Of a DNA stretch of 64,000 nt, positions 51,801 through 63,600 are shown piece after piece. This DNA is from Zonotrichia leucophrys gambelii. Lineage: Eukaryota > Chordata > Aves > Passeriformes > Passerellidae. Location: positions 372,001 to 436,000 of the forward strand of contig NC_088175.1 of assembly GCF_028769735.1 (NCBI RefSeq), read 5' to 3'. Position 1 is the stretch's first letter; every line of letters starts with the position of its first letter. A program made the position numbers and the translations under genes. The notes under the pieces are model-generated. The model was not told where the DNA came from and made no database searches. It saw nothing but the letters and a program-made list of their open reading frames with translations.

Positions 51801-54800
51801 CCATTTAAAGGAATTTTTTAAACCCCCAAAAACACCCAAACAACAAAAAAACCAACAAGAAACATAAAAAAAACAACAAGAAAAAAAAGAAAAAAACAAG
51901 AAAAAAACCAAAAAAAGCAAGAAAAAACAACACAAAAAAAAACCCACAAAAACAAACAAACAAACAAACAAAAAACCAGCAAGGAAAAAAAAAAAAAAAC
52001 CAAAAACCAAAACCAAACCAAGTAAAAGGAAGGACTTTTTCAAAAATAGCTGTAATTAAGTTTGCAGCATTAAGTGTGTCAGTTGTGACAGACTTCAAGG
52101 CATGAATTTAAAAAAAAATACCAAAACAAGCCAAAAACCACAACAGACAAATCCATGTCAGATGGGCTCACATATTTAATAACTGGTGGCCAAAGCACAA
52201 CCTTCAAGAAGATCTTGGAATACAGGACAGGTGGATCCATGCTGGGAAACCTGAACAGGAAAAGCACCAGTTTTCCTTTGGCTTATTTTTCCCCTCCCTT
52301 CTTCCAGTCTCTCTTTCTTTTTGGTCACCATCAGAAGTGAGTTACAGGGCTGCCACTCCTTCAGAATTCCTTTATCTGAACTGCCCTGAAGTGTGTTCTT
52401 TCAAAAAAGTTTTTTCTTATTTTTGGGGGCTTCAAAATTCCTTTGCCCTCATCTAGCTGTAACTCCAGACTGATCAAAGACTCTCAGGCAGAGTATTTCC
52501 CAAACCAATACTGCAAGTCCTGTTTCAACACCTGCAATTAGTCTTTCTAGACTTACTGGGAAAGAAATAAGGAAGGAGGTTTGGAGTCTGGCCTAGTTAT
52601 TGAGCAGAGGTAGAAGTTAATAAAGATAGAAGCAGTTCAGTCAGCTTATTTTAATTAATTTTAGTAAACTATCCCTTTAAAGCTTTGTCTGTGCTCTCAA
52701 TCTTAACATGAGATTGAGAATCCTGAGTATTTTTAAAGCAACATGTGAATTCCTTGTGCTCTGCAATTAATTAGCCATGCTTAGCCCAGCTGCACCACAC
52801 CCAGAGATAATTCAACTGAAAGAACATTTAATAAATAAAGGAGCATGAAGGGAAGTCAGGCTTCTGCTCATTGCATTCTTCTAATTTTAATCTACCAGGC
52901 TTAACCCAAAAGCTGGCCTGTAATGGGCAATTCCAGCATTGCCACTCCAGTGAAAAGCAGCAAATCTCTCCCCATCACTAACTGAAAAAAAATTTTTAGC
53001 AGAGATCTGTCACCATATTCTACATCTTATATTTTCAAGAGGCTTTGCAGTGTCAGTCACTTGTTACATTTTTGTTGCTGCTGGTCAAATTGTCAAAAAG
53101 ATATTGATCCCTTGGCTTAAGCAGTTGTTTGTTCTGTTCACGTGCTGAAATGCAGCAGGGAGTAAGAAGATGCCAGTTTTTAAAACACCACTGAGCACAG
53201 CTGAAGTTTGTTTTACTGACCTCAAAATGTACATTAGCAGGAGGCCAAACAGTGGTGAAAGACAAATACACCCAAACAAATTTACTAGTTAAGCAAGAGA
53301 TTCCTCAATGATACAGGCAGAAACTTTTCTGAACTCCTCTTTTCTGTTTTTCTACCCCAGTGACACTGCTTTCAAAAGCTTTTTCCAGGCAGTGTTGAGT
53401 GCTAAGTGTCAGGCAGAAGGTAACTTCCTATGGCACTGGGAGCTGCAGTTCTTCACATCACAGAAAGACACAACTCTTGGGAAGAGTCTTCAGCTGCTCC
53501 CAGATGGATCAGGAGCTCTCACTTCTCTGAGCAGTCTGCCTTACCACTCACTGTTCTCATTTCCCTGTCCTAAAAACCTCCTCAAGTTGTAAAACTCTCA
53601 CCAGTGACTCTCCCTAAAAGAATTGAGAACTTTAGGCCTCTATATGCATCAGAATAATGCTCTCATAGAGGTAATCCCTCATCTGAAGGCCAGAGGCTGA
53701 GGTTTTGTGTTTCATATTTCAATTTAACCATGTAGTGGTTAGAACCAACAAAGCTGGGACTTCCATTCCAGGCAGGGAAAAAAATCTACAGTGGGAACTA
53801 TTTCACATTTCAGAGCAAATTAATTCTAAAGGACTTCCAATACCTGAGCATGTTGCATATGCTGTGTGAAATTTCAGGTGAGACTTGTGTTTTCTGCACA
53901 GAACCAAGCCCTGTGCTGCAGCAGTGGCACTGATCCTCTTAATTAACTTGATTAACTTCCAGCCTGTAACTCACCTGCAGGGCGTGCTTGCTGGCACAGT
54001 AGCCAGTGGCAAGAGGGGCTCCCATGATGCCCATCACACTGCTGACAGTGACAATCTTCCCCTTCTTCCTCTGGATCATGTGGTTCAGGACATACTTTGT
54101 CAGGGAGATGGTGCCCAGGTAGTTGAGCTCAATGATGGCATTGTAGACATCCAGGTTGGTGTCCACGAACAAGGAGCGCTGCGAGCGCCCACCATTGTTC
54201 ACCAGAACATCAATCTTCAGAGAGACAGGAAGATAAATTAATACAAACACAATTTCCCTTTAATACTTGTGCTTCCTCAGGCAATTCAGTTCAGTTTAGC
54301 CCTTGGGAAGGAGCAGTGATTATTTGTTTGTTGATGAAAACCAGAAGCAAGCAACAGAAGGGATAAAAATGCAGGTACGTTTTGGTAAGTTTAATATTGA
54401 AGCTGAAGGAAGGTGTAGACACTTCTGAATTTATCATACAGTAAAATAAAAGTGAAATATGAGCATAAATGCAGGTCTAGGAGACAAAGAAATAAAAGTT
54501 TAACCCCAGAAGCACACCTTACCTTGCCAAAGTGCTTGAGCACACTGTTGGTTGCAGCCTCATGAGAGGATCTGTCAGTCAGGTCGAGACGCAGAACGAG
54601 GATATCATTGTCACTCAGGCTGCTAATCTCTAAAAAACAACCATAAGGCAATGGGAGCTGATGAGATTCCCAAAGTCAGAACTGTGGGAAACATAACATG
54701 CTTTTAAACACCACATTTTCACAAAGACAACATCAAGAAACCATAACATCAAGTTAGAAATAAAATGCTTGCTTTGTTTTCATTTTGACCCCACACAGAA

Positions 54801-57800
54801 TCTATTTTTAATCTGTTCCTACCAAGTGTGTTTCTCACTATGTTTTTGTATGTGAAAAGCCTGACTTTATAAACAGGCTTTGCAGCACAATACAGAAGTT
54901 TCACTTCTCCAAACAGATTGCAGTAGTTAGGAGTAAAATCCAGCTGAAACTTTTCACTGAGAGATTCAGAATCACATTGGGAGCCCTGACACTTTGCTTG
55001 GATGTCAACAGGTCAAGCATGTTTATTCCTGACAACAGGACTTGTACAATTCACACCCAAAACACAACATACATACCTGAGCAGCTATGAGGCAAAGTCT
55101 ATAGAAGCTGAATTTTGGGGATTTTTTGGGAGGAGATAAAAGGCTTTTGTTTAACTGACAGCTTTTAACATATCCATGCCCTGAAATAAAAGTCAGCTGC
55201 CATCAAATTCCAGCCTTTTTGTCACGTTTTCCCCCCACTGTCTCTTCAGAACAACTGACCTTTTCCATAGAAGGCATTTCTTGAGCAGTGATTTGTTACC
55301 CTGGGGTTTTGGGGCAGATGACTCACAAAAACAAAATCTTCACCATTTCAAGCTTTTTGAAAACTACATCTAACAAGAATTTTTACATGATTTCTATCAG
55401 TTTGTCAGTGCTATTTTTTCCCTGAATGGTTTCCTAGCCACATCTAGGTGTGGTTGCTCCCCCCTCCAGAGAGCCCCAGGCTTTGAGTTTTTAATTACTA
55501 CTGCTTGCAAATATAGAGCAAGTTGAACTTTGTCTTAACAGTGATATAGAAATAAAGAGGTTACTTAAACCCACGAGTTGCCTCTGTTCAAAGGTCATTA
55601 GTATTTAACCCACTGGTTAAATAAATAAATAATAAACCAAACTGTCTGGTTTCATGCTAGCAGTGTTTCCATTTATTGCTCCCTCCAGCTGCTCCATGTG
55701 CATTTTCTCCTCCATTTCTTCCAGAAATGCAGCAGTAAAATGTAGTTTAGGCTGCCCTCTCAGGGGCACACCTCTGCCTGTGCTGGTTTGCACAGCTGGT
55801 ACCTGTTGGGGTGTGGATGTTTCTGCCATGGGTTAACAAGACCCCAGGGCCAGCCCAGCCATGAAAGCTACACAGGGAAGAAAGGAAAGAGCAGAGCAAG
55901 AGGCACAGGCTGCTGGTAAGGAAGGAAGTGCTCTTTTATAAGATGTAAGAAACATCTGACATCAGGAAACTTTAAACCAGAAACCTTGTACAGGATTTCC
56001 ACATTCAAACTGTGCATCTCCAGCAGCTTCCTTGGTTCTTGTCTAGGGTGAGGGGTCCTCACTTCAGGGACTCCTCAGACAGCTTTTACAAAAACCAAAC
56101 ACTCCTGTTACTCTTTTCTGAACCCCTTCTCCCATTCACTATCCCATTTTTTTATTATTATTTTTTATTATTATTATTTTTTTATTATTATTTTTTGGCT
56201 GATGACCAGCCTTGTGCCTGGTGCAGAAGACACACAGATGTCCCAATTTCTGCACTGCCAGAATGGAGTTCCTCACTGCTTTTACCTACAAACCCTAATA
56301 TCCCACTGCCCCTTTTGTCTACTCCACTACCAAAGTGAGATTTTTAAGGGAACAATTATGATATCCAGAAAAAACACTTGGTCCCAAGTGGGAGACCTTA
56401 GTTTGAAGCTCATTGCTTGGATTTCAGACTAACAACTCTTTTCAATACATGGTAATCCCAGGTAGCAGTTTCTCATAACATGATAAACACCACAGCTCAG
56501 AGTAGTATTTTCCAGCTCTTCTGCATTTCCTCTTCTTTCTTTTCTTCCTCCCTTGCATAAATGCCCTTCAACAGAGGTTGAGCTCTCAGCAGAGGCTGAT
56601 CAATGTGACCTCCTGGGGTCCATTTCAACCTCAATTACTGTATAATTCTTGAATTTATAGGTTGCCTGTCACTCATTTGGCCTATCCATAATTAAATCAT
56701 ATTTGACCTTTGCCAAACAGAGAAACATCCCCTCCTATTTTTCTTTTTAGGGTTTTTGAGAGAAAACAGCCTCCATCATTTCTGAGAAAAGAAAGAGAAA
56801 GAGTGGTTGGGGGAAATAGAGAAGCCTCTTGCAGGAGCTGAGTTACACAAGTTTTCTCTCCCTCCTGCCCAAGTGCAGTGAAGTGGTGAATTGGCATATG
56901 CATGACTCAACAGGGATTACCTCTCCCTCTCTCTCTCCCTCAGCTTTTAAGCAGTGTAGAATGCACAAACCTGTACCACAGGGTGGTGTCACTAAACTTT
57001 GAACAAGATCTATGTGCTTGTTTCTGACACAGCTCAGTTGCTGCAGTGTTCAGCAGGCGTGTTGCAGCACATGAGCCCCAGTTATGCCCCATAAATCAGC
57101 CAAACTCACACTGGTGTTGCACATTGCTGCTCAGGCTTCATCCACCCCATTCAAACCTCACAGGACAGTCCTGCACTCAGCTGCCAGGAGAAAACATGCA
57201 GGTGGAAGCAGGCACAGGCCACCCAGGAAGCACATGGGCAAGCATGCAGAGATGGAATCAGGGAGATCAGCACCCAGGTGGAGCTGAAAGTGAAAATTCC
57301 ACTGGAAAGGCAGCAAAGGCTTCTCAGGTGCAGCAGCAACAAAAGGGAGGCCAAAGACAGGGTGAGCTCACTGCTGGACAGGGATGGTGAGGAAGAAATG
57401 CTGAAATGCACAGAAAAACCTGAGGTACTCAAGGCCGCCTTTGCCCCAGTCTTCTCTGGCAAGATCTCCTCTCAGGTCTCCCACACTCCTGAGGCTGGGA
57501 AAGAAACACTACCAGAGTCAGACAAATCAGGGACAAAATGCACCTACAAGCAGGGCAAAATATGCATCTGTGATTTACAAGAGCTGACCTTTTTGATTCA
57601 TTCCTTTTTGGAATTTTCTTCTCCCCAGGGACAGCAAGAAAACCAATGTCACAAAGCCTAACCTCAGTCTTTGGAAAAATGACAAAATGGCAATTCCTCC
57701 TGAAAGCAATTTCCAAGGAAGTGGAGGACAAGAAGTTGTGTGAGAAAAGCTACCACGGATTTAGCATGGCCAACTCAATTGCTTTTTGTGATCAGCTGTG

Positions 57801-60608
57801 CCATCCCTCCATGATCAATATATCTGACTATCTTCATTAATGACCCAGATGATGGGAAAAAAACATATTTTCATAAAATTTTGATTTAACATCAAGTTCA
57901 GAGGAGCAGTCCTGCTGCAGGGCTGGACTGCCATGCAGAGACGCCTTAACAAGTTCAAAGTACAGTTTGACAAACCTCATTAAGCTCCATTAATTAAAAG
58001 GCAGATTTTCACACCTATGACAGGACATAGAAGCTGGCTGTAGAAAACATGAACTATCATAGAATAGTTTAGGCTGGAAGGGACCTTAAATGTCACTCCT
58101 GCCATGGAGGGACACCTTCCACTAGACCAGGCTGCTCAAAGACTCATCCAGCCTGGTCTTGGATGCTTCCAGGGATGGCACAGCCACAGCCACTCTGGGT
58201 AACCTGTCCCAGGGCCTCACCAGCCTTAAAAGCAAAAATTTCTACCAAATATCTAATCCAAACCTGGTTTCTGCCAGTTTAAAGGCACTCCCCCTTGTCC
58301 TGTCACTTCCTGCCCTGGTTATGTTTCTGTGTCATTGAAGAGTTTCCAATATTCCTACAAATCAGACCTTCAGTTAAAGCAAAGTTCATGAGCAAACATT
58401 TGCCAAGTACAGGGCTACATAAGAATTCCAAGGATGTGCATGGCACAGCTCAGACATCCAGAGGGACAGTGGAAGTTGGCAGAGGCAGAAATCTGTCACT
58501 ATAGGACACAAAATAACAAGATGCACACACACAGCTCTCAAAGGTAAAAAGAGCACTTTTAATTTCTGACTCCAACATTTATAGATTTCCAAAAGTGACA
58601 GTGGATTGGAGGGTGACAGTGCCACCTCTCCAATGACACTGGACAAACCAACAATCCATCAAATTTCTCCTCCTCCATAAAAGAATGCAAAACAATAAGT
58701 TATCTAACAAAAAAAAAGTTATTTAACAAAACAATATTAAGTTATTTACATAAAGTGTGTGAGAAAGTTCGTTACAAGAATGTAAACATCAGAAGGCTTA
58801 GAAAAACTTAAAAAATCAGGGCAACAGAAATCATCTCAGATAAATCAATACTCTTGGCCCACATGACTTGAAATAATATTTCTGAATATTCCTTAGCACA
58901 TCCCACAGGTATTTCCTGAAAGTGCCCATCCAGGATTGCAGCTGCTGCCAGCCTGTCTCGTGTCATCAATTTTGCAATCACAACAAACAGCCACGGACGC
59001 AAACGGTGTTGCAGATTTCTGCTGACCATTGCATCACACAGCACTGGCATTTTGTCACAATTGCTACTTCACCACACTGTCATCAATGTCCCTGCCTCTT
59101 TTTAAATATCAGACTCTTCAGGTGACTGCTTTTTGGAGCCTTCAGAAAATAAACCAGGATAAAAGGAGTTTATTTTTGAAAGTTCCTTGAAAGCTTTTCT
59201 GAGTAGGCTGCTGCAACTTTCAGCTTTCTAGACATGTCTAGGTGCTAATCCAAGAAAAACATCTGATTATTCTCTAGCACACATTCCAAGTAGACTGTGG
59301 ACATTCTGTCAACATTGCTAAGACTGAACTCTTGGTGTGATAACACATTCCACATAAAATACTTCATCCCGAGATATAGAGGATAAATAGTCTGAAAAAA
59401 TGCATAATGTTAATCATGTTCAAACCCTCCATCTATCAGTGTGAATTAACTGCCTATTCCTCCTGCTGCCAAGCCAGAAAACAGGAGGGAAAAAGAGAAA
59501 CAGGAGGAGTGAAGCCAGACCACTGAGTCATCAGGCATATGAAAGCTAACTGGAAGATAACTGGAATAGTTAAAAATTTTGCTCCACATTTTTTTTTCTC
59601 TTGATTACTGGAGATCCTCCTTCTTCCACGTTTTTAGAACAACTTTTTCTGAACATTTTTATTAGTCTTTTCCAAAGAGTAAAGTCAGTTTTCTCTCTGC
59701 CTGTAACATGAACAAACCTGAAGAAAGTATTTCTTAGCTGCAAGCAGCTAGCTGGTTTGGTTCTTTACAGGATGATACCTCTGGGATTGTTTCCTCCAGT
59801 CCCCACAGTATTTATTCCATTTCTTAATCTAGTATCTTACAAGAGTGTCACAGACATCTTTTATGAAAAATCCTTTCCTTGGGATTTTTCCTCCAAAAAG
59901 CTGAGAGGCCTCAAGAATAAAATGTAAACAATGATTATCTGCTGCTGTGGAATGCAACAGGTGCACCTGTGATTGGCCCATGTTGGATGTTTGTAATTAA
60001 TGGCCAATCACAGTGAGCTGGTTTGGACAGAGTGTGAGACACAAGCCTTTGTTATCATTCTTTGCTATTCTATTCTTAGCTAGCCTTCTGAGGAAATCCT
60101 TTCTGCTATTCTTTTAGTATAGTTTTAATGTAATATATATCATAAAATAATAAATCAAGCCTTCAGAAACATGGAGTCAGATCCTTGTCTCTTCCCTCAA
60201 CCTGAGACCCCTGTGAACATGAACAAGAGCACTTGCAACTGATAATGAGATTTTTAGGTAACAGTGGCTTATGTAGGAAGTTGAAATGCATATCTGTACA
60301 AAGGCTTCTCATGCTACAAAAAGAAGGTACCAGCTCTGTAGAAAGGTGACTTTCCTCATTAAATTTATTCTGGTGATATGTGGGTTAGTGCTCCTGTGGC
60401 AATTCCAGCCCAGCCAGGGTGGAACTGCTGGCATGGAGTGCCAGGTTGTACTTACGAAGGCATTTCTTTTTCACTCTCTGCAGCTCATCCTCCCTCCTGG
60501 CAGAGATGGCAAGCAAGGCTCCCAGCTTTGCCAGCTGGTAGGACAGCTCTTCTCCGATGCCACTCGAGGCTCCTGTCACCCAGACAACCTTGCCACGCAG
60601 CTCATGTT
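45823..60608 (-). CDS. DHRS7: Dehydrogenase/reductase SDR family member 7 (5'-partial)
   Basis: Six exons in transcript order: 60608-60456, 54629-54523, 54214-53975, 48131-48009, 46594-46379, 45858-45823 (875 nt, phases consistent). The product is a classical short-chain dehydrogenase/reductase. It has the Rossmann motif TGASSGIG, NNGG (variant of NNAG), a catalytic Ser in VSSVMG, and the YCASK Tyr/Lys pair. In mammals DHRS7 is an ER-membrane NADPH-dependent enzyme acting on steroids and retinoids. The missing first exon encodes the N-terminal anchor (about 48 residues expected) and lies beyond 64000. The C-terminus ends SYSRKRK. The gene is convergent with PCNX4. Introns carry a 28-bp minisatellite, CR1 pieces and a solo LTR. 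Confidence 0.95.
46379..46594 (-). CDS. DHRS7: DHRS7 exon 6
   Basis: 216 nt, acceptor GCCCCCCAG|TCC, donor GGAATT|GTGAGT. Encodes GDQSHKMPTDRCARLTLVS, then LWQYAPTWAWWLMNRMGKRR, a conserved aromatic stretch of the DHRS7 subfamily. Confidence 0.95.
46595..48008 (-). other. DHRS7 intron 5
   Basis: 1.4 kb of unique sequence; no repeat or exon recognised. The open frames on the + strand here are chance. Confidence 0.7.
48009..48131 (-). CDS. DHRS7: DHRS7 exon 5
   Basis: 123 nt, acceptor TCTTCTAG|GGA, donor GCAAAG|GTAAGG. Encodes GFFNSLRTELTDYPEIS, then ICPGPVQSQI, the substrate-loop segment after the PG motif. Confidence 0.94.
49680..50626. repeat. 28-bp minisatellite, about 34 units
   Basis: Unit AAATCACACCTAAAAAGG plus CACACACACC, with frequent switches T/C in CCT/CCC, CAC/CAT, and ACC/ACA. 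Variants alternate in runs and pairs in the 5' half, and the 3' half is more homogeneous. No unique spacers, so it is not a CRISPR-like array. The strand is strongly C+A versus G+T skewed. Confidence 0.95.
51818..52020. repeat. A/C low-complexity tract
   Basis: 200 bp of almost only A and C, such as CAAACAAACAAACAAAC and long A runs. It gives spurious Phe-rich frames on the minus strand. Confidence 0.9.
53975..54214 (-). CDS. DHRS7: DHRS7 exon 4 (catalytic)
   Basis: 240 nt, acceptor TCTGAAG|ATT, donor CTGCAG|GTGAGT. Holds IDVLVNNGGRSQRSL, IELNYLGTISLTK, KIVTVSSVMG and GYCASKHALQ, i.e. the NNGG, the Ser and the YxxxK catalytic residues. Confidence 0.96.
54523..54629 (-). CDS. DHRS7: DHRS7 exon 3
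   Basis: 107 nt, acceptor TTTTTTAG|AG, donor GGCAAG|GTAAGG. Encodes SDNDILVLRLDLTD and EAATNSVLKHFGK, corresponding to ILVLPLDLTD in mammals. The LDLTD stretch is the typical SDR Asp-containing loop. Confidence 0.94.
56143..56196. repeat. T-rich (TTA)n tract
   Basis: Mixed TTTTTTATTATTA units within DHRS7 intron 2. Confidence 0.9.
56585..56652 (+). mobile_element. CR1 3'-tail fragment
   Basis: About 70 bp matching the CR1 end: GTGACCTCCTGGGGTCCATT, TCAACCTCAATTACTGTATA. Heavily truncated. Confidence 0.65.
57150..57960 (+). mobile_element. Degraded CR1 ORF2 fragment
   Basis: Follows the CR1 reverse-transcriptase ORF in order. A region reading AAFAPVFSGKISSQ corresponds to the CR1 'FFASVF' block. 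Then TTTCCAAGGAAGTGGAGGAC, CACGGATTTAGCATGGCCAA and TCAATATATCTGACTATCTTCATTAATGACCC correspond to later RT-domain segments, with large internal deletions. Antisense to DHRS7. Confidence 0.7.
58056..58315 (-). mobile_element. CR1 3' end, minus orientation
   Basis: Starts ATCATAGAATAGTTTAGGCT, then GGAAGGGACCTTAAATGTCA and GGCACTCCCCCTTGTCCTGT: the reverse complement of a CR1 3' region of about 260 bp, in the same direction as DHRS7. Confidence 0.85.
58808..59058 (-). other. Unrecognised protein-like frame
   Basis: An open minus-strand frame of about 80 codons with a protein-like composition (for example RPWLFVVIAKLMTRDRLAAA). It is preceded by a stop, has no obvious splice sites and lies in DHRS7 intron 2. 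It may be a fragment of a retrocopy or repeat. I do not recognise it. Confidence 0.25.
59839..60229 (+). mobile_element. Solo LTR, family A copy 4, with target-site duplication
   Basis: Body from 59846 (TGTCACAGACATC) to about 60222-60225, close to copy 1 at 3353 (same subfamily; long identical blocks such as TGCTGTGGAATGCAACAGGT and CATAAAATAATAAATCAAGC). ACAAGAG is repeated at 59839-59845 and 60223-60229; part of this may belong to the ACA end, so the true TSD is 4-7 bp. Lies 230 bp from DHRS7 exon 2, antisense to that gene. Confidence 0.82.
60456..60608 (-). CDS. DHRS7: DHRS7 exon 2
   Basis: 153 nt, acceptor TTTTGCTAG|AA, donor CCTTC|GTAAGT. Encodes EHELRGKVVWVTGASSGIGE and on to RREDELQRVKKKCL: the first beta-strand and nucleotide-binding loop. 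Enters in phase 1 (codon begun in exon 1), so an upstream exon is required. Confidence 0.95.
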
Positions 60609-63600
60609 CTAGCAAAAGAACCAAGACAGCAGTTCACACATTGCCAATGCCAGGATAAGCAGCTAACTCACTGCAGGGGTGGAATCTGGTGCTGTTTTTA
60701 AGAAATATGCTCATTTTGGATGGTATTACAAAATCCTGACTTCTTCTAGTCACATGCAGTTGTGAAATTGTTCATAGTTGTTCTGTTGCCATTTGAACTT
60801 TGTTCCAAGGCTGATCTGAATAAACATGGTTATTTACCTGAGGGAAGGAATCTGATTGCATTTCTGCAGCCCATCCACACATAACAGGTCCACTAACCTC
60901 ATCAAAAACAGTTTCAGAGGAAAAGGGGAGAGAAAATTCTTGGAACTGACAGGAAACAGTTACTGTACTGCAAATACAAACAAAAGCCTAAGCAAGTCTT
61001 TCCAAATAATGTTTCATCCCAAAAAATGTTCCAGGGTAATTGCTGACTGAGTAAAATTCTCTGAACAGAAGGACAGCTAATCACAAAAAATGGGTTTCTA
61101 TCCTCTTTGTTTAGGATCTGATGCAGGTTAGCTCCTGCACTGGCCAGGGCACATACACAGAGTTCCCAAGGTGTCAATTCACACGTGGATTCCCCAGCTC
61201 CTGCCCTGACACGCTTTTTTAACCTGCAGTAAAATTAAGAGCGTCCTGCTCTGTTTACAGCTCTGCTGATAATGCCTGTTCCCACTTGTCCACAACCATC
61301 CATGGTACACCTGGGCACTGGGAAAAGCCTTTGCTTTCCAGGCATATATCCAAAATCATCCAATTCCACAGATGGCTGAAAAACCACTCCGTTAATTCCA
61401 GAACATGATTTAGGGATGAAAGATCACAAATGTCAGAGCACCTTCCAGAAGGAATCATTGCCTGACACGTGTCTGTGTTCCTCAAGACCAGCCACAGTGA
61501 ATATCAGTCTTGGGGAAAATCTGACTCACTCAGAGCTCTGCTGACAGGAGCTCTTCCCTCTGTTCCTCAAGTTTGTGCATTCCAACATCTAGCCAACCAA
61601 GGAAGACTTCAAGGCATAATTCAAATATCAGAGCCAAATGCAGTTCCTGAGACTTAAAGGCAGTTCCAGTCTGAAAAGGCTCAGAGTAGCTTTTTTCAGC
61701 TCACTGAAATTTAACCACTAATTTAATTTAGAAAAAAATATTCTTTTTCCACTGTGGCTGAGACTGCTTTTACTTCCTGCTCTCACCAGCAATCAGCTCC
61801 TGGTTCTCTCTACACCACACTGTGTTTCAAATTTCTACTTTTGGGGTCCTAATGGCACAAATCCTACAGAGACCAGCACCAAAACCCTTCACCCTTCAGA
61901 CAAAAGCAGTGAGCACTCAAGACTGACTGTCAGAGCTCAGCTTGACTTTGTGGGGCTGGCAGTAAGTATTATTTGTCTTTTCTTAAGCTGACTGCATTTC
62001 AGCCAAAAAAAATCCCTCCTAAACCCAGGCTTTTGTGGCTTGGGCTTGTTTGGAGTTTCTTGTTTCTAAAAACACTAACAACAGCAACAGGAGTCACTTC
62101 CCAAGGGAGAGATGTATTCCAAGGTTATGAACTGGGGATGTGGAAAGAGATTCTGTTGAAGTTGCAGAAATATTCACTGTGTTCATCATTAGAACAAATG
62201 GCTGCTGTCTGTAAAGCTTATTCACACCCTTTCCCTACAGTTTTATTCCAACACATTCCCAATTTATTGAATTAAACACAAACTTGTGAGTTTGCCTCTC
62301 CTACAACATTTTTTTTCTGAAAACCCAGGCAGACAAACACTACACAAACAAAACAACATAAATGTAACTTCAAAACAACACATGAACGTCATTTCAGCCC
62401 TGCTTACCACACTCACTCCTCTTGCTACTGAAAACAAATGGGCTTCCTCCTCCTACCACTGAGTTTCCCTGTTCCCAACCTGTCTTGGGCAGCTTCTCAG
62501 CAGTTATTCAGGATCTTGTTCTGTGAACAGAATAAGTAACTGAGATAAGGAGAGTTTTCCCACCAACTCCCCAGAGCTGCTGAGAGTTAACACAATGGGA
62601 AACCTCAAATGCTGGTGGTGCAGAACAAGCACCAAACCATCAACTTTGCTCCAGAATAAATGTCCTGTTGTTGCTGGAAATAAGTTTAAAAATTAACCAT
62701 GCAAAAATTAAAAAATAAAAGCAGATTATACCATTCCTAACCATTAACTACTGTGCTACAAGGCATAACAAATGAGAGGCTGAACTGACCAGCACTGCAA
62801 GTAACCCAAAAAGTTGCTTTGTGATTCTGCTTAAGAGTTTTTTCCAACATTTCATAGCTCAGAGCCCTAAAGAATCACACCATTACTCCTAAATTTAAGA
62901 GCAGGGCATTCATACATGGAAGGTTCCCCCTTAGCTTGATAATATCAAGCTGCCTGTGAAAAGCACTGGGTTTAGGGTGACTTCTGTGCACCCAGAAAAG
63001 CACAACACAGAAGGAAAGGCATCCAGCACCCAAAAATCCTTCTGTCCTGACCACACACATATTCAGAGGATGGGAAGCAATCCAGCACCTGCCAATGAAT
63101 ACATCCAAAAGTCAAATTTCCCTATAGAATTGACTCACTGGATTGGAACAAGTCTTACCTATATTAAGGCATTTCTTTGTAATTATAGTTTATGGCACAA
63201 GAAACACAGATCAGTCCACCTTCTTCTAAATATCTTCATCTCCAAAAACTTCAACACCCATAATAATATTATTGGAGTGATAACACAAAATAATGACTGC
63301 AAGAGTGATGGTTCCAACAACACATTTAATTAAAAATTAAGGGGTCCGCTCATTATTTATCTAGGCATCCTAAATTACATGCACAATATGGGGAGAAGTT
63401 ATTTAATGAAACATCTTTCCTGTGTTTGTCTCTTCTGTTTTCCTGCCTGGTTTGTTAAATTGTACCATTTCAGTTAAATATTTTACTTAATAGCAAGCAC
63501 AGAGGCTGGGGGGGAAGAGGAGGTGGCCAAAACACAGCTGACCTATAATGTTGATGATTTTTTGCCTGATTCTTTTTTGTATTACATGTCTAAACAACCC

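Larger units (their letters stand above)
48132..53974 (-). other. DHRS7 intron 4
   Basis: 5.8 kb. It holds the 28-bp minisatellite (49680-50626) and an A-rich tract (51818-52020). The remainder is unique, with no recognised exon. Confidence 0.75.
54630..60455 (-). other. DHRS7 intron 2
   Basis: 5.8 kb. Contains a (TTA)-rich tract (56143-56196), CR1 fragments at 56585, 57150 and 58056, an unrecognised 80-codon minus-strand frame (58808-59050) and a solo LTR (59846). Confidence 0.75.

Noticed and set aside
51792..52098. Phe-rich minus-strand frames
   Set aside because: Arise from the A/C low-complexity tract.
53885..54241. 118-codon + frame over DHRS7 exon 4
   Set aside because: Antisense shadow of the catalytic exon, crossing both splice sites.
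58500..58700. A further LTR near 58.5-58.7 kb
   Set aside because: Texture is LTR-like but I found no matching termini, duplication or second copy.
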